This document shows, in pieces, positions 34,149-45,419 of a DNA stretch of 64,000 nucleotides; positions within the stretch are counted from its first letter, which is position 1; each line of letters begins with the position of its first letter. Position numbers and translations under genes: made by a program. The DNA is from Limnanthes douglasii subsp. nivea (Eukaryota; Streptophyta; Magnoliopsida; Brassicales; Limnanthaceae): the NCBI GenBank assembly GCA_036936605.1, contig JAUPFV010000002.1:222487046-222551045 (forward strand), read 5' to 3'. The notes beneath the pieces are model-generated. The model was not told the origin of the DNA, ran no database searches, and worked only from the letters and a program-made list of their open reading frames with translations.

Positions 34149-34767
34149 TTTATTTTTTGGGTTGATGTATGTTTTTTCTTATCTCCGTAGTTTTCAAGTG
34201 ACAATACTATTATATGATGTTTTATAAAAAACATAACGATAAATTCTATTATTATTTTAGTATTATAAATATAAAGTTAAACAATTAGTTTAACGAATTT
34301 ATTATAATTTTTTTATTTTGTTTTTTTAAAATGTCCCAAATTCAAAAAATCCAAAAATAATAATTTGAAAATAACCGAATCAACCGAACTAAACCGAACC
34401 GCATTGATGTTCAAAGCAAAAAAGTCGAAACCGAAAAAAATTGATATTTTTTTAATAAATCGGTTTATAAATTATAAATCAAATTATTTCAGTTTGGTTT
34501 AAATATATGTGAAAAAACTAATTCAACCGACAAAATTTCACCCTTAATCTGGCTTTGATTTATGGTTATTAGATAATCTAAAAGTTACTTTTACTAAATG
34601 TGTTGCGCTATTATTTTTCTCTCAATCATCATACGTATTTTAGTGTTTTTTTAAACGTGAACGTTTCTTCTGTTCTTCTATTTTATTCTTTTACTTCTAT
34701 GTTGTTTGTTTGTTTATTTATTTGTTTATGATTTTTTTTCATAATTTTAATCTTTTTAAAAAAAAAT

Positions 34768-34969
34768 CGGAGGGAACCCGCAGCTGCTACTCAACGAGTG
34801 CACACAGGATAAACCCTCAGTCTGACGCAATAGCTTGCAAACTAACGCCAGAAGGTAAACCACATACGGTGACATGCTCAAACCAAGAAAGCGTTTGTAG
34901 AATGACTCGAACTCATGACTTTGGTCACAAGCATGCCATACTTCACCAACTCGGCTGTCCATTCTGGGG
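34768..34969 (-). mobile_element. tRNA-derived SINE, copy 1
   Basis: It is homologous along its length to 63,689-63,906. On minus it starts near 34,969 with a tRNA-like head (CAGCCGAGTTGGTGAAG as A box; GAGTTCGAGTCATTC as a worn B box). The tail end reads GCGGGTTCCCTCCGA then T/A runs. No coding capacity; it would use LINE enzymes. A target duplication is not clear. Confidence 0.85.
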
Positions 34970-35326
34970 TTTTTTATTTTTTCATATGCATATCATTGGC
35001 TGAAGAAAACATAATCTTCAAATTTTCTTGAGTTATTTGATAATATTGTATTTCACATGCTACATTGTACAAAATAAATTGTATGTTGTTTAAGCTAGCT
35101 TATGTTCTCCTTACTGTATATATATAAGATATCTTTGGTAGCCCTTGTTTATGATACAATTTGCAGATTCCTATTGAATGAGTAAAAACATATGAAACTT
35201 ATGTAATTCAATTTTTTTGGCTCATGATATAGAATTTGCAATTCTTTTTTTTACTCTCTTCAGTATGTTGTTTGTTTTGTTTACTTTCTTCCACATGATG
35301 TTTGTTGTAACTAATCCATTTATTCT

Positions 35327-35884
35327 CTAATCTCTTCGTTTTAGTTGGTGGAGCATTTTTTCTTGTTTTTTGTAAATACTTATGGCATGACGCTTCATAT
35401 ATAGCAAGTACAAACCCTTTATATATCGAAGAATTTGTTTGACAGCACTCATATGTTTTATAGAGGGTTTTTCCATGAAACGGCTAGCCACGCCGACAAC
35501 AAATGATATATCAGGTCTAGTATGGACTAAGTACCTCAAACTCCCAATGACACTGCGATACACTGTTGCATCAACAAATGGATTTCCATCAGTCTTGCTT
35601 AGCTTTAGCCTTGAATCCATTGGTACACGACATGGATTACAACTCAGCATTCCCATTTTCTCTAAAATCTTTTATGCATAACTTGTTTGGCTCAAAGTTA
35701 TATGATCAGACCTCTGTTTAACCTCAATTCCCACATAAAAACTTAATAAACCCAAATCTGTCATGTCAAACATTTCTTTCATCTTTGCTTTGAAACTTCT
35801 CAGGTTCGCCAAGTTTGAGTCGGTTATTACTAAATCATCCATATAAACACCAACATACTGCATATCACGTTTTGTAAACTCCAT
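35327..35884 (-). pseudogene. Copia RT C-terminal part and RNase H start
   Basis: The frame 35,672-35,884 has the catalytic YMDD (VGVYMDDLVITDSN) and LGLLSFYVGIEV, ending at a stop. The next piece, in the same order, has PMDSRLKLSK, YRSVIGSLRYLVHTRPDISF and KQILRYIKG, the RT/RNase H linker. After YIKG the frame diverges from the family. A frameshift near 35,875 separates it from the upstream RT. Confidence 0.88.
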
Positions 35885-36752
35885 ATTCGAGACTACATTT
35901 CTCGTAACCCAAATTCTTTAAACAAAAGTCTAGTTTTTCATTCCAAGCTCTTGGAGCCTGTTTCAAACCATATAATGCTTTCTTCAATTTCAGAACTTCA
36001 TCTTCTCTTCCTTTCTCAGCAAAACCTGGCGGTTGCTTAACATAAACCAATTCCTTTAGATCCCCATTCAAAAACGCTGATTTCACGTCCATATGGTGTA
36101 CTTGCCACCCTTCATGGGCTGCTAGTGCCATAAGCAATCTAATAGTTTCTAATCGAGCAACTGGAGCAAAAACCTCGTCATAATCAATTCTATGTTCTTG
36201 AATGTAGCCTTTGACCACGAGTCTTGCCTTATATTTAATAATTTTACCGTCTGGATTCTTCTTCAACTTATAAACCCATTTCAAACCTATTGCTTTGTGT
36301 TCTGGTGGTAATTTTCTAAGCTCCCATGTTCTATTTTTCTTAATCGCCTCAAGCTCCTCCACCATTGCCAACCTCCAATTTTCATTGTTGAATGCTTCTT
36401 CTTGCGTCGTTGGTTCTTCAATAGACAGAAGGCTCATATCTGAATCTAACACAATTTCCTTAGTTTTATCATATAACTCTTGTAAAGATCGTAACTTTTT
36501 TGGTGGAGTTTCATCGTCCTCGTTGCTAGGTTCCTCATCTGCTCTTGTATCATCCCAATTTAATACACTTTGAGAAGAAATTGATGGTGATTCAAGATTC
36601 ATAGATTCTATTTCTCCAGTTGAATATCTAATGGAAATGGAGTTACTGGGTTTAAGTTCCATGGATTCTACAGTGTCAAACCAGTTCCATTTCTCAGACT
36701 CTCGAAATACCACATCTCGACTCACTATTATTTTCATTGTTTTTTTATTCAC
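35865..36752 (-). pseudogene. Copia RT N-terminal and palm region
   Basis: This 295-codon open frame encodes the region after integrase (VSRDVVFRESEKWNW), a Ser/Glu-rich linker, then RT: NWRLAMVEELEAIKKNRTW, LKWVYKLKKNPDGKI, KARLVVKGYIQ, FAPVARLETIRLLMALAA and HMDVKSAFLNGDLKE with its catalytic Asp, then ALYGLKQAPRAW. It ends at a frameshift just before the YMDD box. The domain copies element RNA into DNA. Confidence 0.9.
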
Positions 36753-36869
36753 AAATCTGTAGGCTTTTGAACCAGGTTCATAACCAAGGAAAAAAACTTT
36801 GTTGCTTCGATCATCAAGCTTTTTTACATCATATTTCAGATTTTTAACATAAGCTATACATCCAAAAAT

Positions 36870-37736
36870 TCAAAAATGACTTACACTTGGTGTTTTTCCG
36901 AAGTAGACTTCATATGGTGTCCTTCCACTTATAGCTCTTGTGGGACAACGATTTAGAAGATAGGTTGCTGTAACTGCAGCTTCTGCCCAAAATTCATAGG
37001 GTATTTGTTTATCCTTCAGTAAACATCTCATCATCTCGACAATGGTTTGATTTCTTCTTTCCACCACACCATTTTGTTGTGGTGAATATGGTGCTGTCAT
37101 TTGCCTTTGAATTCCAAGAATCTCACAAAATAATTTGAACTCTTGAGACTGAAATTCTCCGCCTCTGTCTGTCCTTAACATTTTTATTTTCTTTCCCAAT
37201 TGCGTCTCGACCCCTGCTTTGAACTTCTTAAATCCAGTAATTGTTTCATGTTTTGATTTCAGTGGTTTTAGCCACATATACCTACTAAAATCATCAACAA
37301 ACAAAATAAAATACCTATTCCCTCCTTTGGTAATTGGTGAAATAGGACCACAAATATCTGCATGGATTAGATCTAACAATGAACTTGCTCGATAGTAACT
37401 TTGTGTTGGAAAGCTTTCTCTGTGATGTTTCCCAAGAACACATACATCATAATTCTGACCATCTTGTTTAAACTCAGGTAATCCATGTGCTAATTTATCT
37501 CGTCCAAGTTTTTGTAAGGCTTGAAAGTGCAGATGCCCATAGCGAGCATGCCACAAGCGAGAGTTTTCAGATTCGGTAGATAAGAGACATTGTGAAATTG
37601 CTTGACTCATTTTCATTGCATAGAATCTATTTTCTGCTCGAGGTATTTTGGCCACCAGATTATAATCTGCATCAAAAACACTTAGAAATCCACCTTCAAC
37701 AACAACCTTTCCTCCTGACTCATCTACTTGTCCCAA
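36870..37736 (-). pseudogene. Copia GAG-pre-integrase and integrase
   Basis: This open frame has LWHARYGHLHFQALQKL and the CxxC-type DVCVLGKHHRESFP, then the integrase core with the D of IHADICGP, D of LRTDRGGEF and E of GVVERRNQ, in the right spacing, so the triad is intact. YEFWAEAAVTATYLLNRCP follows. It ends with a stop shortly before the RT frame, where KTPSVSHF is followed by an FGC-type block in another phase. Confidence 0.9.
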
Positions 37737-37753
37737 ACTAATGATATTAGATT

Positions 37754-38355
37754 TTAATCCTGGTACATAAATAGACGTTCTTCATGCGCAAGTTTTTCCC
37801 GGTTTTGCTTCAGAAGTTTGCAGTTCCTCTTCCACAAATATTGATCATAGAGCCATCGCCAAACTTTACTGTACCACTTATTGATTTGTCTAAGCCTGTC
37901 AATAGGTTTCGGTCCCCGGTCATATGATTTGAAGTGCCTGTGTCGTAGTACCACATTGATTCATCAACACTCCCTTTCATTGCCACTGTTTCAGATTTAT
38001 CTTTGGCCATCATCAATTTTTTCTCTCTAGAAAAAACACAATTGGTCTCTATGACTAGCAATATATCTTTATCTTCTACTTCTTCTGTTAGATTCATTGT
38101 TTCCTCTTTCTTCGGTTTGCAATCCCTAGCATAATGCCCAAAATTATGACATGCATAAAATTGTACCATTGTAATATCAAAGTTCGAATTTCTCTGGATA
38201 TGTCCTTCTCCATCAACAGATTTTGATATTCCATAGGAAAAGCTTCTTCTCCCATAGCCAAAGCCACCTCTGCCTCTTCCTCGACCGCGACCTCGGGTCC
38301 CTCCAGAATATGTCAAGTTGAATTGTGACTCCCATTCTACTTTTGTTAACAACAC
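37754..38355 (-). pseudogene. Copia gag C-terminus, zinc knuckle and protease
   Basis: After a Gly/Arg-rich basic tract (RGRGRGRGRGGFGYGRR) the knuckle reads VQFYACHNFGHYARDC; the first Cys of CX2CX4HX4C is Phe, the rest is kept. Protease follows with WYYDTGTSNHMTG (DTG present) and VKFGDGSM. A frameshift near 37,810 breaks the link to the integrase frame. Confidence 0.88.
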
Positions 38356-38369
38356 CTTTTCATTATGCT

Positions 38370-38852
38370 CTTCTTCTTCATCAACTTTAAGACGTTCTTC
38401 ATGGGCTCTTAGTGCCCCAATAACATCTTCAAAAGATTTGTTTTGGCATCTCCAAATTGTTCAATTGACGCTGCAATTTGGGTAAACTTTGACGAAACAG
38501 ATCTTAACAATTTCTTGTTCACATAGTCTGGCTTAATCGCAACACCAAGGGCCTTCATTTGGTTAACCACTGTTGCCATTTTTCTCGCATACTACACTAC
38601 TGTCTCATTCTTTTTCATTTTCATACATTCAAATTCCCATATGAACGCTTGCGCTCGTACCTCTTTGACCTCGTCTGCTCCTTCATTCATTTTGCGAAGA
38701 GACTCCCATGTTTCTCGTGTTGTCTCAATGTCACCCAATTCCATCAATTGGCCTTCAATCAATCCTTGAGAGAGAATTCCATACGCCAATTGTTTTCCTG
38801 AAATTTTGAATCTATTCAAGCTGATCAAATTACATATACATAACGGAAACAC
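38370..38852 (-). pseudogene. Copia gag, N-terminally truncated
   Basis: The frame 38,592-38,852 holds LAYGILSQGLIEGQLM, TTRETWESLRKMNEGADEVKEVRAQA and FECMKMKKNETV, the middle of the UBN2 gag domain. The expected ~70 N-terminal residues are absent: similarity starts abruptly near 38,840. Stops follow before 38,355. Confidence 0.85.
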
Positions 38853-38869
38853 GGTTTACGGAGGCAGTT

Positions 38870-38967
38870 GCAACTGCACATAATTTATAACGGAAACTAA
38901 TAAAATATAACTGCATACATATAAATAAGATACGAGATTAAATTAATTATGACAACATTTCTTCCTC
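38870..38967 (-). repeat. Purine tract and partial LTR
   Basis: Just after the RNase H stop the minus strand reads ATTAAGAGGAAGAA then TGTTGTCATAATTAA, the form of a Copia purine tract followed by an LTR start. About 90-100 bp later the gag fragment begins, so the LTR is cut short. Confidence 0.5.
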
Positions 38968-39390
38968 TTAATCTCGTAACTCAGGCTTCAAGTTGAACAC
39001 ACCAGTTGCATATCTTAAGAACTTGAATATGTCACGCGGCAATGGCTTGGTAAACAAATCTGCAATTTGTTCTTCTGTGTTGACATGCGCAATATCAAGG
39101 ATTCCTTGTTTTAGGCAATCACGCAAAAAATGAATCTTGATATCTATGTGTTTACTTTTTCTATGGAAGACTGGGTTCTTTGCTAAAGCAATTGCAGACT
39201 TGTTATCAACTCGCAGACTAACTTTTTCAACTTTAATTTCACATAACTCTTCCAGCAACCTCTTGAGCCACATTGCTTGGCAAGCTCCTGCAGAAGCAAC
39301 AACATATTCAGCTTCACATGAAGACAGTCCAACTAATCGGATCACTGCCCAGAAAGAAAACAACCCCAGAAGTACTTTTTCGATCATCAA
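38968..39390 (-). pseudogene. Copia RNase H C-terminal half, displaced
   Basis: This open frame of 140 codons has GLSSCEAEYVVASAGACQ, LRVDNKSAIALAKNPVFH, KSKHIDIKIHFLRDC and EEQIADLFTKPLPRD, the last third of Copia RNase H. It lies upstream of gag, opposite to normal order. About 50 residues (the SDxD and ISW part) are missing from both this and the 35,327 piece. Confidence 0.88.
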
Positions 39391-39394
39391 TCCA

Positions 39395-41285
39395 AAAAGA
39401 TGTTTTTATTATCTTAGAACTTGGTTTTATTTTAGTTTAGATTTTATTTCCTTTGATTTTTTATTTTATTTTATTGTTTATTATTAAACAAAAACTGGCG
39501 TGAAAAGATTTTTGGTTGTTGACTTGAAATTTGTTTTATAACAAATTCTAAAACTTACTTTGAAGTTGTCATCGATACTACAAATTCAACCAATGTATTG
39601 TACTGAATTCTTTTTATTTTATTAATTATACATTTGCTTTGTTATATTTGATTTGATTTAACTTGAGTGAGTGGATTCCCAATCATCAAGTTGGCCAACT
39701 CCGATTCAACGGGCTTTGATTTTATGTCCGATGATATTTTCTCCTCATACACGGACTACGATAATTAATAATCTCAAAATTCAGCTAACGTAGACCATTC
39801 ACACCTTATTATTAAAGCCAATAATTAAAGCAATGTTGATTTCTGATAGAATGTTTGTTCAATATTTTTATCATTTGATTTTGGTTTAATGGATGAAACT
39901 GTTAATTTGTGTTTAATAGGGTTTTTTCATATACTAAATAAGTTATTACTAGTTTAATTGATCATTTTAGTATTTACTAAGTTATTGTTTTAATGATAAT
40001 AATATTTCAATACAGTCACTAAAGTTTGATTCTATATTATTCATATTCAGGTGAGATGGAGAAATAAGACGAATTTGCTCGTCATGGGTGTAGACTGAGT
40101 TTTTGCTCTTCGACTTATCTCGATTGAAGTTTTTTCTTGCTTTCATTTTTAAAATTACGTGTTTGTTTTTATATTTAGATATGTGTAGATTTATACTTGA
40201 TTCAGTTTGGTAACAAGGAGTATACCTATTTTATAATATGAAATTTAGGTGAGATAAAGAACGAATATGAAACAACGTTCGACATATACATAGAACCTTA
40301 CTTCTTTAAGACCGTGACTTCAACTCCATATCATGTGTATGGTTCTCAACAATAAATTCAATAAAATTCGCAAGCAAATTTAACAATCTACTATGAGATA
40401 TTGATTTTCTCTCACCAATTCGATCGGAGAGTGGAAAGTAATTTACTAATTTATAATTTATTATTACTCTCATAAAGTAAACACTCATCAACTTTTTGAA
40501 GCCGCGTTTCACTACCAAACAAATCAACAAAAAGAATGATGACTAGTACCAATCTCTGAAATCCAATACCATGTCCACTCGCATCTCTTGATCAAGATAC
40601 ACATGATACTTTTATATATAGACATCCAAACTACTGAAATTAGCAAAAAATGTAAGCCTACACAAATATAAGACGGAGAAAAAACCAACAATGTGAAATG
40701 AGACCACATGCATTAATATTATTAAAATTTTATATAAACATTGAATATTTTCATTGAACACTTTCATCCAAACTATTTATACATATACTTTTAAGAAGAC
40801 AAAAACACATTTTCAACTTTTCTTAGTATTTATTAGATTTGTTATAATTATGTTGTATGACTTTCTCAACTAATTTAGGATTTTGATTTTGCTATAAGAT
40901 TAGTTGATACACCCACTTTTTATATAACTTATTGACAATAATGTTTTAAAGATGGTTGAAATATAAATGCCACATACTTGAGCAATGTGTGTATTGCTTG
41001 CGAATAATTTTTTCTTCATTTTGTATCTATTACAAATGGGTACTCTTGATTTTCATCTTATTGTGTGAAAACTACTAGTATTATTTCTAACCAATTGCAA
41101 AACATCAACAACTAAATAGAAAATTAAATAAGCAGCATTTTAAAAGGATGGAAAATATTGAAAGAATATTTAAAATTTAAACCTCAGAAACAAGAAATAT
41201 GGTGGTTTCTATAAGTAGTCCACTACAAGAAGGATTCGTCTATGAGGTGATGAATATGAATCACATACTTATGAAAGGAACATAA
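39395..41285. other. AT-rich DNA, no supported feature
   Basis: I see only short chance frames and A/T runs, with no domain, repeat or terminal structure. Confidence 0.5.
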
Positions 41286-41705
41286 TGTTAAAGAAAATAG
41301 AGAGAAGAAGAAGTTGCTAAAAAGTGGTTAGAGTTTTTGTATTACTTAGAAAGTTTATATTTTATATAAAGCAAATGCTCATATTTATATATATAATAAA
41401 GAGCTAACGGGCTTGAGCCTTATATATTTAACATCTTCCATCAAACTCACAATGCAACAGTAATAAGCATTGAGAGTTTGTCACAGAGAAAATGAAAGCG
41501 CGTTGTTGACTAAGCCTTCGGAAAATATCAACAACCTGCAAACTTAGTTCTGATACCATGTTAAACAAACTAGAGAGCGCAAAGAGAGAATAAGAAACCG
41601 CTAAAGCTTTTGTATTATTTATAGAGTTTGTATATTACATAAAACATATGCTCGTATTTATAATATAATAAAAAGTAAACGGGTTTGGATCTTATACCTT
41701 TAACA
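41286..41705 (-). mobile_element. TRIM-like element (LTRs plus primer site only)
   Basis: Two ~148-bp LTRs (41,286-41,433 and 41,559-41,705), each TGTTAAA...TTTAACA, flank 125 bp of non-coding DNA. Next to the right LTR is TTCTGATACCA (minus: TGGTATCAGAA), an iMet-type primer site, so the element lies on minus. The LTR and the purine-tract side resemble those of the Copia at 43,305-47,244. No matching target duplication is visible. Confidence 0.85.
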
Positions 41706-43304
41706 CTATCACATAATTTTAATCGCTCAAAAAACAAAAATTTGAAAACATCATCCGATCCATCATTGGACAAATTTAACATTTTATTTTAAAACCTACG
41801 ATCTTATTTAATAAAATTTCAATATTTTTGTTATCAATCGTCATGTGTATATATATTATATTATCCACGAAAATCGCCAAATCTTCTCGTCCATATACAA
41901 AATAAATCATTATTTATAATAACTTATAATAATAATTTTATAATAATAATTGTTATGTTATATAAGTAATTAGGTGATGATCTTTTATAATATTTTATAT
42001 TTATCCATTAAATTTTATTTTCGGTGTGGATAATAATTTTATCTTTTAATGACGTTCTATTTTAACGACATTTATATTTTTAATTGTTTGAATTTACAAA
42101 ATTCTCACTATCATTTATGAGTTGCCCCAAAATAATATATTAAAATATTCAAAATCGTAAATGTAGTAAAAGACAAAAAAAAGAAAGATATAATAATATC
42201 CCTTATTGTTTAATTTATTTTTAGTGTTTATTTTTATCATAACATTACCTTATACTCATAAAATATATATGTTTTAAATACATCAAAGCCTAAACAATTC
42301 CGTTTTTCGTTTCTTAGATAAATTTTATGATACAAATCAACATATTTAAATTTATAAAATGAAACGGCAATAATCAACGAATTAACTAGTGATATAAAAA
42401 ATTGATATACTTTTTTTCATTCCTTATATTAAAAACAACCATTTCAATATTTGTTACCCCCCTGAATATTGTTTACTAGTTGAATTCTCGATATATTTTC
42501 ATCAGCGAAATGAGATTTGTTTCAAGTAAAGTGTTTATACAATTACTATTTAATTATAAATAATACTCAATTAGGTTTAAAATAAATGTTCTCTACTTTT
42601 TTTTTTCCAAATGTTTATTTTGAATAGGTGGAAATAAATTTAATTTAAATCCTATCCTTTTAAGAATTGTACTGTTTGAGTTTGTTAAAAATTGAAAAGT
42701 ATTTGATTGTTTACATTAAAGTGAATATGAATAATTAGCGAGTGTAACTGAGAGATGGACAAGTTTTGTCTTTTTGTTTTGTAATTGAATCTTGGGATTT
42801 GTTTTTGGGTCACTAAAACTAAAAGTAATTAAAATAGACAAAATGGATACTCAAGGAAGTGGCCATAATGGTGTTTTCCATAGACGGTGTTGGTGATTTT
42901 CCCGAGTAAATGTTTTTCTTGCCCCAAGTAAGGAGGAGGAGAATGACCCTTTTCTCCCTTACATTAACATACACTGCTTTTTTTAACATTTCGCTAATTA
43001 ATAGTAAATCTTAGTATTTTTTAAAACAAAAAAAGAAGGTATAGCTTTTTAAGATTTTAATTATTGGAGTAAAATAGTGTAGTACTATCATGTTTGTTTT
43101 GTTTGAGAGTAGCGCCATCATAATGCATGCCCTAAAGTCATAGCTTAATCATATGTGTAAGGACTTATCTCATGTGAGCCCCCCATCTCTGTCGTTATGT
43201 GGAATATGTTGATTGCAAATTTGAATCGGTATCTAAAATAGTGTAGTACTATCATGTTTATTAACGCATCATATATTTATAAAACAAATCGGCCATGTCA
43301 TATT
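41706..43304. other. AT-rich DNA with a 25-bp direct repeat
   Basis: No coding feature. AAAATAGTGTAGTACTATCA plus GTTT occurs at 43,071-43,095 and again, identical, at 43,235-43,259. Confidence 0.5.
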
Positions 43305-43435
43305 TTTAGAAAAAGATAAACAAAAAAAGATGAAAATGGCTAGGGTTTTGTATTATTTAGAAATCATATAATATATAGTCGTTATTTATATATAAAATAT
43401 ATGAGCTAATGGGCTTTGGCCTAATATCTCTAACA
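43305..43435 (-). repeat. 3' LTR of the short-LTR Copia
   Basis: It is about 11 bp shorter than its partner and bears a TG to TT change at its first bases. It is bounded by ATATT. Confidence 0.88.
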
Positions 43436-43499
43436 TCATCTCTAAAACTCACAACATTTAGAGTTTGTCGCAGTTATAAACATAACGTTTTTCTTATCA

Positions 43500-43770
43500 A
43501 AATATAAGGAAGTGGGTTTAGTAATGTTAAGATCTATATCTGCAAGAAGCCATCGTAACCAAACAATCTCACATGTGGTTAATACCATAACATGATACTC
43601 AACTTCAGTAGAAGATATAAAGACAGCATCTTGTTTATTACTTTTCCATGAGATTAATGAATCTCCAAGGAAAACACAAAAACCAGTATTAGATTTATGG
43701 TTATGAGGATCACTTTTCTAATCACTATTACTATAGGCACGCAGTTTAAGTGAAGAGGTCGAAGGAAATA
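43500..43770 (-). pseudogene. Copia RNase H relic
   Basis: Reading minus, SWKSNKQDAVF and SSTEVEYHVM are followed by LRWLLADI, matching the Copia RNase H 'SSxEAEY' block with E to V at one site. Stops are scattered. It would lie at the 3' end of pol. Confidence 0.7.
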
Positions 43771-43779
43771 AAATGCTTT

Positions 43780-44540
43780 AGAACTGATTGGCACAAAGAT
43801 ATTTTAATATTCGAAGAACAACTCCCCAATGGACATAAGTAGGAACAGTAACAAACTAACTAACCACATGAACAATATAAGCTTTATATGATCAAATAAC
43901 TATAAGATATACCAAACTCCCTACGAGAGTAAGAGATAGAGTCGGGTCTCACAAATGCATACCATCAATCGGAGAATATCGAGCATTGGTTTCAAGAGGG
44001 ATATCTTCTATCATGTTATCAGATAGTCGCGCTCACTCAAATAAATTAGATATATATTTTGTCTGAGATATGGTATAATTTTTTTGGAGAGTGAGCCACA
44101 TCAATGCCTAAAAATAACGTAATAATCCCTAGTCTTTCATCGCAGTCTGTTGAGCCTAATAATGTTTTAGTGTCTCAATGTCATCGATATCATCACCTCT
44201 AGTGATCATATCATGTACATATAATAAGGCTGAATCATGATTACTAGTAAGAAAACTAAGTGAAGTAATAACCGTAGAAAATTTATCAAACCATGAACAA
44301 GGAGCTTGTTTGAGGACATATAAAGCTTTCCTAAGTCAGCAGACTTCTCCTGGTTGGTGAGAAACAGCTGGGGGATAAGTCATTTAAACTTCATCATGAA
44401 GATCACCGCTGAAGATCTAGTTGGACTGGTTGGTGAGAAACAGCTGGGGGATAAGTCATTTAAACTTCATCATGAAGATCACCACTAAAGATCTAGCTTG
44501 AAGATTTGAAGAACGAATGAAATTGCAGTGAGAGTACGAA
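43780..44540 (-). pseudogene. Copia RT relic with a tandem duplication
   Basis: RT blocks are recognisable on minus, including a region like SQAPCSWFDKF near 44,300, DLHDEV and YPPAVSHQP near 44,380, and VRTLTAISFVLQIF near 44,530. A 76-bp segment is repeated in tandem (44,351-44,426 and 44,427-44,502). The N-terminal RT is cut off at 44,542. Confidence 0.7.
44351..44502 (-). repeat. 76-bp tandem duplication in RT
   Basis: TGGTTGGTGAGAAACAGCTG starts both copies at 44,351 and 44,427. They are nearly identical, so the duplication is recent relative to the element. Confidence 0.92.
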
Positions 44541-44541
44541 C

Positions 44542-45390
44542 CAGTGGCTGACGTACGTAGGGGCCCGGAGGGGCGCTGGCCCCCGCTTACCATAAAATAT
44601 TAGTTAATTTATATAGTTTATTTTTGGATAATATGTAGTTTTAAGGAAAAAATAATTTTACAAATCTGAAATAATGATTATTTTTTAATGAAAAAAATAA
44701 TTTAAAAATATGATATAATGACTATTTTAAGAAAAAAAATTGAAATCGTGGATAATAGCATTTTTAAAGGTAAATTTTAAGTTAAAATATTTATAAATTG
44801 AAAGATATAGTCTCCATTTAAATCTCAATCTCTTCAAGATTAGATCCACGGATAAAATTCTTGGGTTGATAAGTGTTATTACTTTTTTTATTAATTATTT
44901 TTTGCAATAATTTGTTTCCATTTTATTTGGTTTAATCTTTCTCTCCCAGAATTGATTTTATCTTTATCTCTGTCTTCTTTTATTTTTCTACATTCCTGAT
45001 TTGATTTAAAAGTTAATGGATCATTGTTTATAAAGGAATGAGATATTGTAACTAAATAAATTTTAAAGAGGAGAAAATGAGAATATTAAAGTTGATGGAG
45101 ATTTTAATTAGATAAATCAAAGAAGATGAAGATTTTAATTAGAAAGATTGAAGAAGATAGATACAAATTTGATTTTATTTCCATATATTTTTTATATTAA
45201 AAAATTGATTTTATTTTCATATATTTAAGAAATATTAAGATTTTTTGTTAAATATTATTTTTATAAGTAATCAATAATATATTAAGATATATTAAAAATA
45301 CATTAAAATAGTTGTATACAATGAGAGAGCCATTTTTTTAAAATGATAATTTAAAAATGATATATAAGCATTTTACAACGAAAGAATATT
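44542..45390. mobile_element. Possible hAT-like insertion
   Basis: The Copia RT stops at CAGTGGCTGACGTACGTAGG, then GGGCCCGGAGGGGCGC and GGCCCCCGC follow before AT-rich DNA with no Copia similarity to about 45,390. CAGTGGC plus a G/C-rich block resembles the ends of many plant hAT elements. I could not find the matching inverted end, so the identity is weak. Confidence 0.35.
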
Positions 45391-45419
45391 GTACACACAT
45401 ATTGTACACACAATGTAGA

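Larger units (their letters stand above)
35327..38852 (-). mobile_element. Copia element, truncated and rearranged
   Basis: On minus, gag (from mid-domain at ~38,840), zinc knuckle, protease, integrase, RT and the beginning of RNase H follow in Copia order, ending near 35,345. Gag lacks its N-terminus and RNase H lacks its C-terminal half. That missing half lies upstream at 38,968-39,390, next to a purine tract and LTR-like sequence. No LTR pair bounds the whole. Confidence 0.85.

Noticed and set aside
34370..34410. AACCGAA-type short repeats here and near 32,820-32,870
   Set aside because: Noted as possible ends of one element around the Mutator-like insert, but the two patches do not align beyond the simple motif.
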